In this document: positions 10,203 to 18,755 of the stretch, one piece after another | How the letters are laid out: each line of letters opens with the position of its first letter | How positions within the stretch are numbered: position 1 is the stretch's first letter | Assembly: GCF_000142905.1 (NCBI RefSeq) | Contig: NW_013657615.1 | Span: forward strand, 109,777-173,776 | Length of the DNA stretch: 64,000 nt | Direction: 5' to 3' | Source: Thecamonas trahens ATCC 50062 | Lineage: Eukaryota; Apusozoa; Apusomonadida; Apusomonadidae | Notes under the pieces: generated by a model | Seen by the model: only the letters and a program-made list of their open reading frames with translations | Told to the model about the DNA's origin: nothing | The model's database searches: none | Translations under genes and position numbers: made by a program

Positions 10203-12197
10203 ATGTCTGACCAGATTGCCCTTGCAACGGTCACGGCGCAGACAGCGACCGACCTGGCGTCCCTGGCACGGCTGGCGGCCCGGCGGGAGCATGAGGCTGC
10301 CGGAGCCCGTGCTCGGGCAGAGCGACGGAGGGCGGCGGAGGAGCGGAGGGAGGCGGCGGCAGCCGAGGAGCGACAGGCGCTGGCTCGACGGGCTCGACAG
10401 AGGGCAGCGCATGTCGACGCAGTGGCGAGGCGGCGGGCTGTGTATGGTCTGGCCAGGCGGGAGGCGGTGGCAGAGGCAGAAGCCGATGCGGCTCTGGCGG
10501 CCGAGCGGAGGGCTCGCAAGGCGGCGAGGGCCAAGAGGAAGCGCCTGGCCAAGATCCAGGTGGCAGAGGAGAAGGCGGCCGAGAGAGCAAGCTCGCTGAG
10601 GGCTGCCCGTGAACGGCAGCGTGCCATCGATGCCCGGCTTGGTGCTGTTGCTGCTTCCGTCGCTGTTTTGCCTTCGGAGGAGGACGTCGCCAGAGATCGC
10701 TTTCACGCTGCTCTCAAGGCTGAGCTCGCCAGCTTTCGCGAGGCCAAACGGAAGCTCCACGCCAAGGTCCGCCATGGTCGGCTGGAGGACTGGGATGGTG
10801 CGGCTTTTGATGATGCTCTGCGCAAGCTCGAGCGGAGCCATGTCCGCCGTCTTAAGGTTCTCAAGCGGGCGCGTGAGATCGAGATGGCGAACGACGGCGT
10901 GGCGCGGCCCAAGCGCAAGCCGCATGTGCCCAAGCCTTCTCTACCGGCGCCGGTAGTGCGGCGGGTGGTTGGCGAGGAGGAGACCCAGGCTGATGCTGTT
11001 GCAGCCGGCGACGACGAGCAGCAGGCATGGGCCGACGTCTGTCTCTACCACCGCTTCCCTGCGGCGACCTCGGAGCTTGTGATGACGATGGAGAAGCCAG
11101 GCGATGTTGCAGTGGTGACTCACGACTTTATCGCCGAGTACGCGGCGCAACTGACGGTACATGAGGGCGACCACGTCCTTCTCGCGTGCGAGGGCGTGCC
11201 CGACACTGCCTGGGTCTACGTCGATCCTATTTCGTCGTCGGAGCTCCTCGCTGGCGGCTACGTGCCGGGGTCGCGGCTCCGGGTCCTCTCGCAGTTCCGC
11301 TCGCAGGAGGTCAAGTCGCAGTCGGGCGCACTTGGCACGCTCAAGGCGAGGCTCGAGCACGCCGCATCGCCCGACGGCATTGTTGCTCGCAAGGCTGCGG
11401 TGGACAAGTGGAAGCGCTGGGATCGGCGGCTGAACGGGCACGAGTCGGAGTCGGTCTCCGAGTCGGGCGCGTCGTCTGAGACCGGCTCGGGGCCGACGCT
11501 GGACGAGAGTGGTGACGGCGTGATTGGCGGCGGCAGTAGTCACCACAGCGTCTGCAGTGGCTGCGGTATGTTGGACGGTGACGGCGACGACGACGGCCTG
11601 ATCCTCGACAACGACGACGGCCTGATCCTCGACGACGACGATGGCCTGATCCTCGACGACGACGATGGCCTGATCCTCGACGACGACGACGGCATTCTTC
11701 TCGACGACGACGACGGTATTCTTCTCGACGACGACGACGGCATACTTCTCGACGACGACGACGGCATACTTCTCGACGACGAGGGTAGTCTTCTCGATGG
11801 CGAGGGTGTTCTTCTCGATGGCGACAACAACGGGGCGGAAGATGGGGCGGACGATGGTGACAGTCAACCCGCCGACATCCCACCTGCCACAGCCGAGCCC
11901 AACCCCGCTCGCCCTCCTACCCCCACCGATCTTCCTGACGGCTGGGTGGTGCACTGGGAACAGACGCGCGAGTCGTACTACTTTGAGTATGTAGCAACAC
12001 GCGAGACGTGCTGGGAGCGCCCGACCGGTCCGCCGGCGTCGGTCTCGGCCGCTGCCTCGCCGCTGGTCCCGGCCGCGCACGTCACAGCGCCACAAGTGCC
12101 CAACGGCTGGACCGCCCACTACGACACGACGCAGGCAACGTACTTTTACCAGAACACCGCGACGGGCGAGACGACGTGGAACCTGCCGACGAGCTAG
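10203..12197 (+). CDS. Coiled-coil/SH3/double-WW adaptor-like protein with acidic octad repeats
   Basis: 664 residues from the ATG at 10203, chosen because the in-frame extension upstream is translated minisatellite. Order: an Ala/Arg/Glu-rich coiled coil (about 1-150). Next is an SH3-like fold (about 290-360; AVVTHDFIAEYAAQLTV, WVYVDP, GGYVPGSRL). Ten octad repeats of the DDDDGLIL/DDDDGILL type follow (about 460-540). Two WW domains close the protein: LPDGWVVHWEQ...ETCWERP (about 577-610) and VPNGWTAHYD...GETTWNLP at the C-terminus. SH3 and WW both bind Pro-rich ligands, so an adaptor role is inferred. I know no family with this exact order. The stop is 14 bp from the convergent K+ channel stop. 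Confidence 0.85.
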   Translation: MSDQIALATVTAQTATDLASLARLAARREHEAAGARARAERRRAAEERREAAAAEERQALARRARQRAAHVDAVARRRAVYGLARREAVAEAEADAALAAERRARKAARAKRKRLAKIQVAEEKAAERASSLRAARERQRAIDARLGAVAASVAVLPSEEDVARDRFHAALKAELASFREAKRKLHAKVRHGRLEDWDGAAFDDALRKLERSHVRRLKVLKRAREIEMANDGVARPKRKPHVPKPSLPAPVVRRVVGEEETQADAVAAGDDEQQAWADVCLYHRFPAATSELVMTMEKPGDVAVVTHDFIAEYAAQLTVHEGDHVLLACEGVPDTAWVYVDPISSSELLAGGYVPGSRLRVLSQFRSQEVKSQSGALGTLKARLEHAASPDGIVARKAAVDKWKRWDRRLNGHESESVSESGASSETGSGPTLDESGDGVIGGGSSHHSVCSGCGMLDGDGDDDGLILDNDDGLILDDDDGLILDDDDGLILDDDDGILLDDDDGILLDDDDGILLDDDDGILLDDEGSLLDGEGVLLDGDNNGAEDGADDGDSQPADIPPATAEPNPARPPTPTDLPDGWVVHWEQTRESYYFEYVATRETCWERPTGPPASVSAAASPLVPAAHVTAPQVPNGWTAHYDTTQATYFYQNTATGETTWNLPTS

Positions 12198-12211
12198 ACA
12201 TGTGCAGAGGA

Positions 12212-15200
12212 CTACACACGATCCATGAGGGGTGCGACGAGCGATGGGCGGGCGAGCACAAAGGCGCGGTCGCCCGGATTGAGAACAACGGCCTCGTGCG
12301 GCGAGGTGTAGACATAGTCGTCGGGCGCATCCATGTGCCGTCCGTTGCGGTAGAGGCCGAGGGGAACGATGTGGTACTCGCAGACAAGTAGCCGCACAAG
12401 GTGGCCGTAGGTGAGACCCCAGACCTGGACCGGGACCGAGATCTGGTAAAGAAAAGCTCGTGGAATGAGCGAGTCGCGCCCGTCATTGTCGGCAGCCTCG
12501 GCCTCGCTCGAGTCGTCATCAGAGCCGCGGCAGGCGATTGGTGGTGCGACCGGTACGTCCAGCAGCTGGCCAACCGTCATAGCGACAACGTCCGAGAAGA
12601 ACGCCGCTGGGAGGATCGGGTCGAGGGTCTCGGTCGAAAAGGCCGAGCCGGCGGCAAAGGCCGGAAGTACCCGCATGCGGTTGCGGAAGGTCGACTCGAG
12701 CATGATAGGCTCCAGGAACTTGAGGTTGGTAAAGTGTGCGAGGTCGACGAGCAGCGTGCGGAGCCGCGGCATGACGTCGGCGGCGACCGCATCGAACGAG
12801 TTGACGATGGTCATGACCGAGAGCAGCGAGTCGGCGTCGACCAGTGTCGAGCCGAGGTCTGCATCCTCGTCGCCCTGGAGAAGGATGACGCACGATGCCG
12901 CCCGGATACCGGCCCGTGCCAGGTCGTTTGGCCGCGTCGGCACGCCACGGTGGAACGAGCAGTGTGCAAAGAGGCCCATCAGCGCCTCGAGCTCAGAGTC
13001 CATAGCGCCCTTGGAGAGCAGCGCTATCCGCCCAAACTCGCGCATCCCGCCCAGCCGCGCAGCCTCCTTCAGCAGCATCTTGATTTCGGAAATGCACCCG
13101 GTGACCAGCAGAGACGGAAAGAGCGCGTCGCCCGGTGGCGGGCTCTCCAGGTCGGGGGGATGCTGGAGCTTGCCCGCTTCGGTCGCGGCCTCGATCACCG
13201 CCTCGGCCACAACCTCGGACTGTACCGCAGACTGCAGGGTCTGGATCGGCGTCGGCAATCCACCGTCGTCGTCGTTGCCTTCCGAGCTCCCGCTGGAGTG
13301 CATCAACGTAGCCGCTGCTTGCGCAATGCCAACCGTGATCGATTGATTTCGCTTGCGGAGGAAGGCCTCCCGGGTAGAGACGAGCGGCGTTGCCACGCTG
13401 GCCGTCTGCGACGCATTGAGCATCTGCACCTTGCCGTCCGAATTGAGGACCCAGTCTGCCGAGGCCGACTCACCACCGGTCGATCCGCCACGGGACTTGC
13501 CGGCACGGTCCGGCTTAACCTTGACCTCGAGCTCGATGCCCGACTCGTCGAGGTCCGACGCAGAGGCGGTGGGTGGCACAAATGCGAGTGTCGCAATCGG
13601 ATCCGGTCCGTCGACAACAACCGAGATGGCGTGGCCCGGTGAAACTTCGTTGGCTACAGCTTCTTCTTCCGACGACGACGACCACAGCAACGACGTGCCG
13701 TCGACCGACGCCGGCGACCGCGACGGCCGGCCGTCGTCGCCGTCCTCCTCTTCCTCTTCTTGCTGCTCGTGACCAGTTGCAGGCTTGTCCTTGCTCTTGC
13801 CCTTGCTCTTGCTCTTACCCCTGGCCTTGTCCTTGGACGTGGTCGGCTTCTCGCCATCAGCGGTTGCCTTGGATGGCGTGCTCGGCTCTTCGGCCTTGCC
13901 CTTGTAGCGGCCACCATTGGCAGCAGTGTCTTGGCCGGCGGTCGACTGAGTCGACTTTGCGCTTGCTCCTGCTGCGGACTCGTCTGGCTTGGACTTTGGC
14001 GTGGCATCTGAGCCAGCGCTCGCGGGCGCGCGAGCCTTTTCATCTTGCTCGTCCTTGGCGCGCTTGCTCTCTTCCTCGTTGGCCTTGCGGGCCTGGTCGT
14101 CTCGAAAGTTGACGCCTTTGTTTGCACCACCGCGACCAGCGAGTGCGGCATCGGCAAGCGGTGAGTCTTCGTTCGATTGGGGAGAGGTGCGGCCAGGTGC
14201 CGACGGCATGGCATGCGTGTCGCGGGGGAAGAGAGGCTTGCGGCGTGTGGATCCCGGTGCCGAGACCTGTGGCGGCGGCGAGGCGCCAGTTAGCGCCGAT
14301 GGCACGTAGGCAGCCGATGAGCGAGAATGTGGCGAGGCATGCGGCGAGCGGGCCATGTGGTGCGAGCGCTCCTGGACCGAGCGGACAACTCCGGCGGGCG
14401 CGCCGCGAGTGAACATGTCAATGGCGTCCTGTAGCGAAGGCCGGCGGGTGAACGGACGGACTTGTTCGGCGGCGCCGGACTCTGCGGCGTGCTTGGAGCC
14501 AAAGTCCTCGGCGAGGACAACAGCCTGCTCGCCGCCGGCAATGACGTACGAGTCGCCGGGAGCGAGGACGAGGGTGCCGTCGTCGATAACAATGCCGAGC
14601 AGGGCGACTTCGTAGGTAAAGTACATGGAGATAAAGGCGCGCGAGAACGACAGGTAGCGCATGGACATAGGAAGGGTGATCTCGTAGAGCTCGACGCGGG
14701 CGCCGGTGCAATACTCACGGAGCCAGAGCGGCTCCGACGAGGCGTTGTCAGCAAAGGCATCGGACGAGCGCAGGATGTTGGAAAGGAGCGCCGGCACGCC
14801 CGGCGCGCGGTAGCCCTGCAGCAGGCACTTGAACTTGAGTTCGCGCGGGCACAGGGTGTAGTCTGCGGCACCAGACTCTTGCAGAGCGGCGTTAGCGGTC
14901 GAAACGAGCTGGGTGAGGACCCGAACATCGCGGGTCTTGTTGTTGTAGCTCTTGAGCGAGATGGACGAGAGGATGGCTTGCTTGTCGGCCTGCTTGCGGT
15001 CCTCAATGCCAAGCGCCGAGTAGTGGGACGAGAGGACAAAGCAGGCTTCGGTGTCCTCAAGAGCAGCGCGGCCGAGGTCTTGGTCGTGGAGGACCGAGCC
15101 CTTGAGAAAGGTGACCCGACCCTCGACGGCCTCGGACTTGATGAGGTTGTACGTCTCGGCCGACGGCTCCTCTGGGTGAAGGAGGATGACGTCGATGTCG

Positions 15201-16804
15201 TCGTTCTCTGGGTGATCGTCGCAGAAGAGCTCCGAGAGCAGATCCTGCAGCTGGGCGGTTGTGTAGGTGCCGGTGACGAGGATATGGCGCTTGTAGCGGC
15301 CCGAGTACGCCCGGTCGTGAGCCTTGAACTTGGTAAAGACGGCAACGAGGTTGGAGAGCTGGAGCGGGACGAGGATGACGGTGATGAAGATGAGACCGAT
15401 GGTGACAAAGCGGCCGAGCGGTGTCTCGGGCGTGACGTCGCCAAAGCCGACGGTGGAAAAGGTGACGACGACAAAGTACAGCGCATCATGCCAGGCGATG
15501 ACCGGCGAGGTGCCGGCAAAGCCTGGATCGTTGAACAGCTGCAGAAGCGACGCCGAGCAGTAGAGGAGCGAGACAAGGGTGAAGAGGAGGACCACTAGCT
15601 CGCGCTTGCGCTCGTCGATGGTGACCGAGAACAGCCGATAGGTGCGGAGAATGCGAAAGACACGGAGGATGCGGACAATGCGAAGGAAGCCTAAGTCAAC
15701 TTGGTTGACAAGCACGAGCTGGACGACGACAGGGAGAATGGTGATCAGGTCGACAATGCTCATGGGCGAGACCAGAAACTTGAGCCGCGACTTTGAGGCG
15801 ATAAAGTGAATAACAAAGTCGACAGCAAAGGCGGCGGCGAGGAAGATTTCGATGACGAGAAAGCCAAGAGGTATGCGGTTGCGGCCACCGTCGGTGTAGT
15901 AGCTCTCGACTACATAGAGAATGGCGGCAATGATGGAGAGGAGAACCTGGACGGTGTCCATGGCGTGACCCAGCGTTGACTTGCGGAGCCAGTGGGCGAG
16001 GTTGTCACGCAGCGTGAGCGACGACCGGTACGACCGGCGGGCGACAGGCGTGTAGTGCTCGGGCGGTGGGGTAGGCGGGACAGCCGGTGAGGCGAGGACA
16101 TCCTCGATGAACATCATCCGAGCTTGCTCGCCAAAGTGCTGCAGGCCGGGCGCCGGTGCCGGCGCCGGGGTGTACGAATCCTCAGAGTCACCGGTAGACA
16201 TGACGTCAGAGGTGTCGCTCCCGTCGAGCTCACTCGATGAGTGGTACCCGCCATCGCCGTCGCCGCCACCGCCACCGCCACCGCCACCGCCCGCAGCGTC
16301 CGACACGTCCGAGGAGGGCCAGTCCGAGGCCAGCGGCATGCTGTTGCCGCCCGACCTGGACCAAAGACTATTCCGGCTCGGCGACAGCACATCGACAGAG
16401 TCTGGCGAGTGTTCAGCTCGTCTGATCCAGCCAGAAGCGCGGGACGAGGAAGCCGAGGCGGCCGAGCCTGTACGGTACAAGCGGGAGGAAGTCGGGCGGA
16501 GCGATGTGGTTGCAGGCGATGACGAGGCAGTGGAGGCTATACGAGCGTGGTGATTGGAGCGGACTCGCGAGGTTATTTGCCGCCATCGGGCGGATGCAGC
16601 ATTTGGATAGCGAGTCCGTGGTTGAGGCGGCGGCGGCGGAATGTGCGAGGTTGGCGGGAGCGGAGGAGGGAGGCGGGCATGGATGCCAGCGGGAGGCAGC
16701 GGCGGTGGCTGTGGCACACGAGTACCAGCCGAGACAGGGGAAAGTGGTGGTGGCGGTGGTGGTGGTAGTGTGGGGCCCCAGTGTGGGTGGCTACTCGCTG
16801 ACAT
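12212..16804 (-). CDS. Slo-family (BK/Slack-like) K+ channel with tandem RCK domains
   Basis: 1530 residues from the ATG at 16804. The N-terminus (1-280) is Pro/Ser-rich. Six membrane segments span about 280-490. S4 is unusually regular, with six Arg every third residue in LRIVRILRVFRILRTYR (about 374-390). The filter is STVGFGDVTP (about 450-459). S6 leads into RCK1 (from about 505; HILVTGTYTTAQLQDLLSEL, GSVLHDQDLGRAAL, ACFVLSS). A Lys/Ser-rich linker of about 300 residues separates RCK1 from RCK2 (LLVTGCISEIKMLL ... FAAGSAFSTETLDPILPAAFF). Filter and S6 resemble Slo2/Slack (GFGD) rather than Slo1 (GYGD). The Asp-rich calcium bowl before the FAAGSAF motif is absent. Predicted plasma-membrane K+ channel gated by voltage and/or a cytosolic ligand. 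Confidence 0.9.
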   Translation of the reverse strand: MSASSHPHWGPTLPPPPPPPLSPVSAGTRVPQPPPLPPAGIHARLPPPLPPTSHIPPPPPQPRTRYPNAASARWRQITSRVRSNHHARIASTASSSPATTSLRPTSSRLYRTGSAASASSSRASGWIRRAEHSPDSVDVLSPSRNSLWSRSGGNSMPLASDWPSSDVSDAAGGGGGGGGGGDGDGGYHSSSELDGSDTSDVMSTGDSEDSYTPAPAPAPGLQHFGEQARMMFIEDVLASPAVPPTPPPEHYTPVARRSYRSSLTLRDNLAHWLRKSTLGHAMDTVQVLLSIIAAILYVVESYYTDGGRNRIPLGFLVIEIFLAAAFAVDFVIHFIASKSRLKFLVSPMSIVDLITILPVVVQLVLVNQVDLGFLRIVRILRVFRILRTYRLFSVTIDERKRELVVLLFTLVSLLYCSASLLQLFNDPGFAGTSPVIAWHDALYFVVVTFSTVGFGDVTPETPLGRFVTIGLIFITVILVPLQLSNLVAVFTKFKAHDRAYSGRYKRHILVTGTYTTAQLQDLLSELFCDDHPENDDIDVILLHPEEPSAETYNLIKSEAVEGRVTFLKGSVLHDQDLGRAALEDTEACFVLSSHYSALGIEDRKQADKQAILSSISLKSYNNKTRDVRVLTQLVSTANAALQESGAADYTLCPRELKFKCLLQGYRAPGVPALLSNILRSSDAFADNASSEPLWLREYCTGARVELYEITLPMSMRYLSFSRAFISMYFTYEVALLGIVIDDGTLVLAPGDSYVIAGGEQAVVLAEDFGSKHAAESGAAEQVRPFTRRPSLQDAIDMFTRGAPAGVVRSVQERSHHMARSPHASPHSRSSAAYVPSALTGASPPPQVSAPGSTRRKPLFPRDTHAMPSAPGRTSPQSNEDSPLADAALAGRGGANKGVNFRDDQARKANEEESKRAKDEQDEKARAPASAGSDATPKSKPDESAAGASAKSTQSTAGQDTAANGGRYKGKAEEPSTPSKATADGEKPTTSKDKARGKSKSKGKSKDKPATGHEQQEEEEEDGDDGRPSRSPASVDGTSLLWSSSSEEEAVANEVSPGHAISVVVDGPDPIATLAFVPPTASASDLDESGIELEVKVKPDRAGKSRGGSTGGESASADWVLNSDGKVQMLNASQTASVATPLVSTREAFLRKRNQSITVGIAQAAATLMHSSGSSEGNDDDGGLPTPIQTLQSAVQSEVVAEAVIEAATEAGKLQHPPDLESPPPGDALFPSLLVTGCISEIKMLLKEAARLGGMREFGRIALLSKGAMDSELEALMGLFAHCSFHRGVPTRPNDLARAGIRAASCVILLQGDEDADLGSTLVDADSLLSVMTIVNSFDAVAADVMPRLRTLLVDLAHFTNLKFLEPIMLESTFRNRMRVLPAFAAGSAFSTETLDPILPAAFFSDVVAMTVGQLLDVPVAPPIACRGSDDDSSEAEAADNDGRDSLIPRAFLYQISVPVQVWGLTYGHLVRLLVCEYHIVPLGLYRNGRHMDAPDDYVYTSPHEAVVLNPGDRAFVLARPSLVAPLMDRV

Positions 16805-16975
16805 GCCACGAGAGCAGGTGCAGATGAGCGTCACAGAGAGAGGTGCTGCTCGTTTGCAAGCGGGCTGGCTGGCTGGCAGGCGGCTTGATGGCCGTCACGG
16901 CAACGTTTCGTGGCTACTGGGCGAGTGGCGACTGGGTGTTATTGTGCAGATGGGAGTGGAGTGAACGTGGAGCCG

Positions 16976-17006
<31 letters not shown>

Positions 17007-17023
17007 CGTGTGTGTGGTGGCGG

Positions 17024-17674
17024 CTACTCGTGCGAAGACATGGCGATCGAGTCAGCCGAGGCGTCCGAGTGGATAGGGCGGCCACCTTCGACAGAGGCCA
17101 TGGCAGCAGAGCGAGCGGCAAAGGTCTCGCGGCGACGAGCCTCCTCTTCCTCCTTCTCACGAATGGCGTGATCGATGTAGTACTGATACTTGGGCGCGGT
17201 GATGCCCGTGACGTGGGCGATGGTTCCGCCGAGCCAGTCTGCGCCCTTGTACGTCTTCCACGCTGCCCACCGAAGGTAGCCCCAGGTGGAGTAGTCCTCG
17301 GCGAGCTCGGCCTCCCACGCGATCTGCTCCTCGCTCGGCCCGCGGTTCATCTCCTCCTCGGCCTCCTTGAGGAACTTGAGGATGCGGATGGTGGTCGGCG
17401 CAAGCGAGTCCGGCAGGCCACGGGTAAACGAGTCGGATCCCGAGCCCGAGCCTGAGCCCGAGCCCGAGCCCGAGTCTGAGTCTGAGTCTGAGGCCATACC
17501 AGCAGCTTCGACATCGGCACGACGGCGACGGCGGGTAGGGACGACGCCTGCACCCGAAGCAGAGGAAGAGGAGGAGCTTCCACCACCGGCAGCGGTAACC
17601 TCTTCGTAGGCCGAGTACTCTTCGTAGGCATACTCGTACTCGCTCTTGCCCTTGCCAGGTCTAGCCATTGGCAT
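17024..17674 (-). CDS. FAM177 family protein
   Basis: 216 residues from MPMARPGKG (ATG at 17674); an alternative ATG lies two codons later. The first half is low complexity: Tyr/Glu-rich, then SDSDSDSGSGSG. The conserved core is in the second half: STWGYLRWAAWKTYKGADWLG, then ITAPKYQYYIDHAIREKEEE. This is the FAM177 signature (a WG...W helix and a TPKYQYAI-type motif followed by an acidic helix). Human FAM177A1 is a Golgi/endosome-associated protein of uncertain biochemical role, so I do not assign a reaction. A poly-G tract (poly-C on the coding strand) lies 25-45 bp upstream, next to the assembly gap. Confidence 0.85.
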   Translation of the reverse strand: MPMARPGKGKSEYEYAYEEYSAYEEVTAAGGGSSSSSSASGAGVVPTRRRRRADVEAAGMASDSDSDSGSGSGSGSGSGSDSFTRGLPDSLAPTTIRILKFLKEAEEEMNRGPSEEQIAWEAELAEDYSTWGYLRWAAWKTYKGADWLGGTIAHVTGITAPKYQYYIDHAIREKEEEEARRRETFAARSAAMASVEGGRPIHSDASADSIAMSSHE

Positions 17675-17760
17675 GTGTGTGTATGTGTGTGGAGGGGGAG
17701 GGAGGGGGGGGGGGGGGAGGGTGAGGTGGTAAGAACACAGGTCAGTGGGTGGTGGTCGGC

Positions 17761-18575
17761 NNNNNNNNNNNNNNNNNNNNNNNNNNNNNNNNNNNNNNNN
17801 NNNNNNNNNNNNNNNNNNNNNNNNNNNNNNNNNNNNNNNNNNNNNNNNNNNNNNNNNNNNNNNNNNNNNNNNNNNNNNNNNNNNNNNNNNNNNNNNNNNN
17901 NNNNNNNNNNNNNNNNNNNNNNNNNNNNNNNNNNNNNNNNNNNNNNNNNNNNNNNNNNNNNNNNNNNNNNNNNNNNNNNNNNNNNNNNNNNNNNNNNNNN
18001 NNNNNNNNNNNNNNNNNNNNNNNNNNNNNNNNNNNNNNNNNNNNNNNNNNNNNNNNNNNNNNNNNNNNNNNNNNNNNNNNNNNNNNNNNNNNNNNNNNNN
18101 NNNNNNNNNNNNNNNNNNNNNNNNNNNNNNNNNNNNNNNNNNNNNNNNNNNNNNNNNNNNNNNNNNNNNNNNNNNNNNNNNNNNNNNNNNNNNNNNNNNN
18201 NNNNNNNNNNNNNNNNNNNNNNNNNNNNNNNNNNNNNNNNNNNNNNNNNNNNNNNNNNNNNNNNNNNNNNNNNNNNNNNNNNNNNNNNNNNNNNNNNNNN
18301 NNNNNNNNNNNNNNNNNNNNNNNNNNNNNNNNNNNNNNNNNNNNNNNNNNNNNNNNNNNNNNNNNNNNNNNNNNNNNNNNNNNNNNNNNNNNNNNNNNNN
18401 NNNNNNNNNNNNNNNNNNNNNNNNNNNNNNNNNNNNNNNNNNNNNNNNNNNNNNNNNNNNNNNNNNNNNNNNNNNNNNNNNNNNNNNNNNNNNNNNNNNN
18501 NNNNNNNNNNNNNNNNNNNNNNNNNNNNNNNNNNNNNNNNNNNNNNNNNNNNNNNNNNNNNNNNNNNNNNNNNNN
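17761..18575. other. Assembly gap (815 N)
   Basis: Run of N flanked by G-rich simple sequence on both sides. It separates the divergent FAM177 and parvin-like genes. Any reading frame drawn across it is meaningless. The 5' leader or first exon of the parvin-like gene could be hidden here. Confidence 1.
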
Positions 18576-18755
18576 GGGGGGAGGAGGGGGGAGGGAGGGG
18601 GATGGTGGCACGGTGCTGTACTTATGTCCTTCTTTCTCTCTCTGTGGATGGTGTGTGTTCGGGCGGGCGGTGGGGTGGGGGCGGTGGGGGCGGTGGGGGG
18701 GGGGGTGGGGGGGGGGGGGGGGGGGGGCGGGACAGTGGTCCGTGAGGTCCACCCC

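Noticed and set aside
12401-13642. 413-residue plus-strand frame opposite the K+ channel
   Set aside because: Antisense shadow of a conserved channel gene, typical of high-GC coding DNA.
17675-18755. Long frames across the 815-N gap
   Set aside because: They consist of undetermined bases; only the parts outside the gap have meaning.
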